Program-made: the position numbers and the translations under genes
NCBI GenBank assembly: GCA_027083715.1
Contig: JALWNR010000028.1
Span: 1 to 8,211 of the forward strand
Source of the DNA: Bacteroidales bacterium
GTDB lineage: Bacteria; Bacteroidota; Bacteroidia; Bacteroidales; NBLH01
Reading direction: 5' to 3'
Length of the DNA stretch: 8,211 nucleotides
Part shown: positions 6,658 to 8,211 of the stretch, in pieces
Layout of the letters: each line of letters starts with the position of its first letter
Numbering within the stretch: position 1 is the stretch's first letter
Notes under the pieces: model-generated
What the model was told of the DNA's origin: nothing
The model's database searches: none
Seen by the model: only the letters and a program-made list of their open reading frames with translations

Positions 6658-6840
6658 AAACTTGTCCGACAATCGACAGATTACTGAGAATAATCAAATT
6701 GTATAGTGAGCGTTACATTATTGCATTACTTTATTGTCCTTGTGCCAAATCAGGCATGTATTATGAAACAACACTCAGGACAAAGCATTAGTCTAAACAC
6801 GGTTTACTTTTTGCTCCACATTCGTTAGTTACCACAGTCT
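6637..6840 (-). other. 204-nt gene-free leader of lpxB with a compound stem-loop
   Basis: All three frames of the minus strand are broken by stops, so I see no gene here. TTGTCCT (6734-6740) pairs with AGGACAA (6777-6783). Within it TGCC (6743-6746) pairs with GGCA (6753-6756) across a 6-nt loop and can extend by two G-U pairs, making a branched structure. No U-run follows on either strand. Nearer lpxB, TGTCCGACA at about 6663-6671 is a short dyad, and CGACA recurs a few bases on. No clean TAnnTTTG promoter is visible. The region may be a structured leader, a processed intercistronic RNA or a decayed repeat. Confidence 0.4.
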
Positions 6841-7137
6841 TTAAAAAAATTTAAGCACTAGCACAATGAATGTATAAATAAAAGAAGCTCCTATAATGCC
6901 TTTTGCGGAAAGCAAACGATTAGTCCACATAAAAATAAAAAACACCAATAAATTAGGAACTACACATAAACTAATCAGATGCGTAAGCACACCCACTTTC
7001 ATTATTTGTGCAAAAAAAACTTCTATACTCGGCATATTACGTACTTCGTAAAAAATAAACATCACTACAACAGGAAGTAATAAACCAATAATTAAACCGG
7101 TTAGTTGTGAATTATAGGATAATTTTTTTGTTATCAT
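6841..7137 (-). CDS. Small three-helix membrane protein of unknown function
   Basis: The 98-aa product has three hydrophobic segments at about 11-31, 50-71 and 80-97, a short polar N-terminus with Lys-Lys, and a loop of about 18 residues (32-49) with Arg, Glu and Lys. I recognise no named family or catalytic motif. The start ATG (7137-7135) lies only 5 nt beyond the surE stop, which strongly suggests translation from the surE transcript, and lpxB follows 204 nt later. The spacing, hydrophobic pattern and codon use like its neighbours support a real gene. By position it may act at the cytoplasmic membrane together with lipid A synthesis, but that is guesswork. The C-terminus ends in Lys-Phe-Phe directly after the third helix, leaving almost no tail. 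Confidence 0.7.
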   Translation of the reverse strand: MITKKLSYNSQLTGLIIGLLLPVVVMFIFYEVRNMPSIEVFFAQIMKVGVLTHLISLCVVPNLLVFFIFMWTNRLLSAKGIIGASFIYTFIVLVLKFF

Positions 7138-7142
7138 AATGA

Positions 7143-7931
7143 TTATAAATTAAAATCCCATTTTTGTATATCTTTTAAGGCGGTATAGGATGTTAAATCA
7201 ACTTCAATAGGAACTATTGCTACATAATTATTATTTAAAGCCCATTCATCCGTATCTTCTGCTGAGGGTTCAAAATTAGAGAATTTACCGGTCAGCCAGT
7301 AATAATCTTTATTATGCGGATTTACACGATAGTCAAACTCTTCAATCCATTTACCCAAAGTTTGGCGACATATTCTTATCCCTTTTATCTCGTTTTCAGG
7401 AACATTAGGTATATTTACATTTAAACAAGTTTGCTTGGCTATACCATTTTGTACTACTTTTTCAATTATTACTTGCACATATTTTGCAGCAGCAGTAAAA
7501 TCAGCATCAGGTTCATGGCTTAATAAAGAAAAAGCAATTGAAGTGATACCGTTCATACTACCTTCGCGCGCAGCAGCTACTGTTCCTGAGTAAATGGCAC
7601 TCACCGAAGCATTAGAACCGTGATTGATTCCTGAAAGAATTAAATCGGGTTTTCGCTTTAAAATTTTGTGTAAAGCTATTTTTACACTATCAGCAGGAGT
7701 TCCACTACAAGCATAAATTTCCAAACCGGGTTTTTCGCTAACTTTATCTATATAAATAGGCTCGTTTAAACTTACTGAATGCGACATACCCGATTTACCT
7801 TTATCGGGTGCAATAACCACTACATCGCCAAAATGTTGTGCTATTTCTGTTAAAAATTTAATTCCTTTTGCTTCAACACCATCATCGTTGGTTACAAGAA
7901 TTAATCTATTTTCTTTTACTGTATCTGCCAT
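7143..7931 (-). CDS. surE: 5'/3'-nucleotidase SurE
   Basis: This 262-aa protein (SurE homologs are about 250 aa) is a metal-dependent phosphatase that dephosphorylates nucleoside 5'- and 3'-monophosphates in the cytoplasm. The family signature is complete: ILVTNDDGVEAKGI with metal ligands Asp16 and Asp17, IAPDKGKSGMSHSVS with Ser47, YACSGTPADSV (74-83), and ILSGINHGSNASVSAIYSGT with Asn103, followed by AAREGSMNGITSIAFS (120-135). The ATG at 7931 is the first good start. The TAA precedes the next gene's ATG by 5 nt, so surE and the small membrane protein form an operon, with lpxB further down. The upstream gap (7932-8063) is AT-rich and has only a weak -7-like CATTTTTG near 7965-7958 with no matching -33 element, so surE may depend partly on readthrough from the gene at the window edge. 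Confidence 0.94.
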   Translation of the reverse strand: MADTVKENRLILVTNDDGVEAKGIKFLTEIAQHFGDVVVIAPDKGKSGMSHSVSLNEPIYIDKVSEKPGLEIYACSGTPADSVKIALHKILKRKPDLILSGINHGSNASVSAIYSGTVAAAREGSMNGITSIAFSLLSHEPDADFTAAAKYVQVIIEKVVQNGIAKQTCLNVNIPNVPENEIKGIRICRQTLGKWIEEFDYRVNPHNKDYYWLTGKFSNFEPSAEDTDEWALNNNYVAIVPIEVDLTSYTALKDIQKWDFNL

Positions 7932-8063
7932 AAATATTGTTTATCGTTAATTGAACAACAAAAATGCAGATTTATTTTAGAACTGAAAAAGATATTTTAA
8001 AAAATACGAATAATTGATGATTATGAATGTATAGCAAAAAGAAGCTGCAATCAAGCATAAATA

Positions 8064-8211
8064 TTAATTTTTATTATCTTTTTTTTTGAAAATAATACCT
8101 GATTTATTCTTTTTATTATCTTTTTTATCTTGTTTAACCCCTTTTTTATTTTCTTTTTTAAACTGTTTGCTTTGCTCCTTAACTTCCTTGGCCGGTAAAA
8201 GAGTATTAATA
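8064..8211 (-). CDS. C-terminal end of an unidentified protein with a lysine-rich tail
   Basis: This frame is open on the minus strand from the window edge to a TAA at 8066-8064 and encodes the last 48 residues of a protein, beginning INTLLPAKEVKEQSKQ. Seventeen of the 48 residues are Lys, with many Asn and Asp, ending KKKDNKN. It is probably disordered. The coding DNA is very pyrimidine-rich on the plus strand and holds two in-frame copies of a 17-nt direct repeat (8068-8084 and 8110-8126), which encode similar KKDNK peptides. It lies 132 nt upstream of surE on the same strand. The part seen is too short and too biased to name. A carboxy-terminal processing protease or a ParA-region protein would fit the usual surE neighbours in Bacteroidota, but nothing in these residues supports either. 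Confidence 0.5.
   Translation of the reverse strand, partial: INTLLPAKEVKEQSKQFKKENKKGVKQDKKDNKKNKSGIIFKKKDNKN

Noticed and set aside
1..8211. A hidden defence, secretion or mobile system.
   Set aside because: Every gene except the small membrane protein and the edge fragment belongs to a recognised housekeeping or envelope family. No nuclease, integrase, toxin, repeat-spacer array or tRNA-linked boundary is visible.

Overview
The window looks like chromosomal DNA of a member of the Bacteroidota. The reasons are the strongly A+T-rich composition, start codons preceded by A-rich DNA rather than clear Shine-Dalgarno sequences, two promoters of the Bacteroidota type (TTG, 20 nt, TAnnTTTG), a GWxTD-domain protein (a family known almost only from this phylum), and an enlarged Bacteroidota-style signal peptidase I. 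I place it no more precisely than phylum, perhaps near the Bacteroidales/Marinilabiliales.

Layout: 1-929 (+) is the 3' part of a GWxTD-domain gene, followed by rlmB (+), a 23S rRNA 2'-O-ribose methyltransferase. rlmB meets an FMN-binding-domain gene (-) tail to tail with overlapping stop codons. Upstream of that gene on the same strand is an outer-membrane beta-barrel porin. The 203-nt gap between them holds a 22-nt inverted repeat and a perfect 8-bp stem-loop. The porin and lepB (+, signal peptidase I) diverge from a 290-nt region with one good promoter in each direction and a perfect 8-4-8 dyad over the -33 box of the porin promoter. A bidirectional terminator separates lepB from the convergent minus-strand cluster, which in transcription order is a Lys-rich partial ORF at the window edge, surE, a small three-helix membrane protein, and lpxB.

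Functionally most of the window is housekeeping: ribosome modification (RlmB), removal of signal peptides (LepB), lipid A synthesis (LpxB) and nucleotide phosphohydrolysis (SurE). The porin plus FMN-binding pair is the only part that resembles a conditionally expressed accessory function, and the dyad at its promoter is the best regulatory lead. I see no mobile-element gene, CRISPR array, tRNA, rRNA or defence system. The most interesting items are small: the dyad operator, the structured porin/FMN-binding intergenic region, the uncharacterised membrane protein between surE and lpxB, and the structured 204-nt leader of lpxB.
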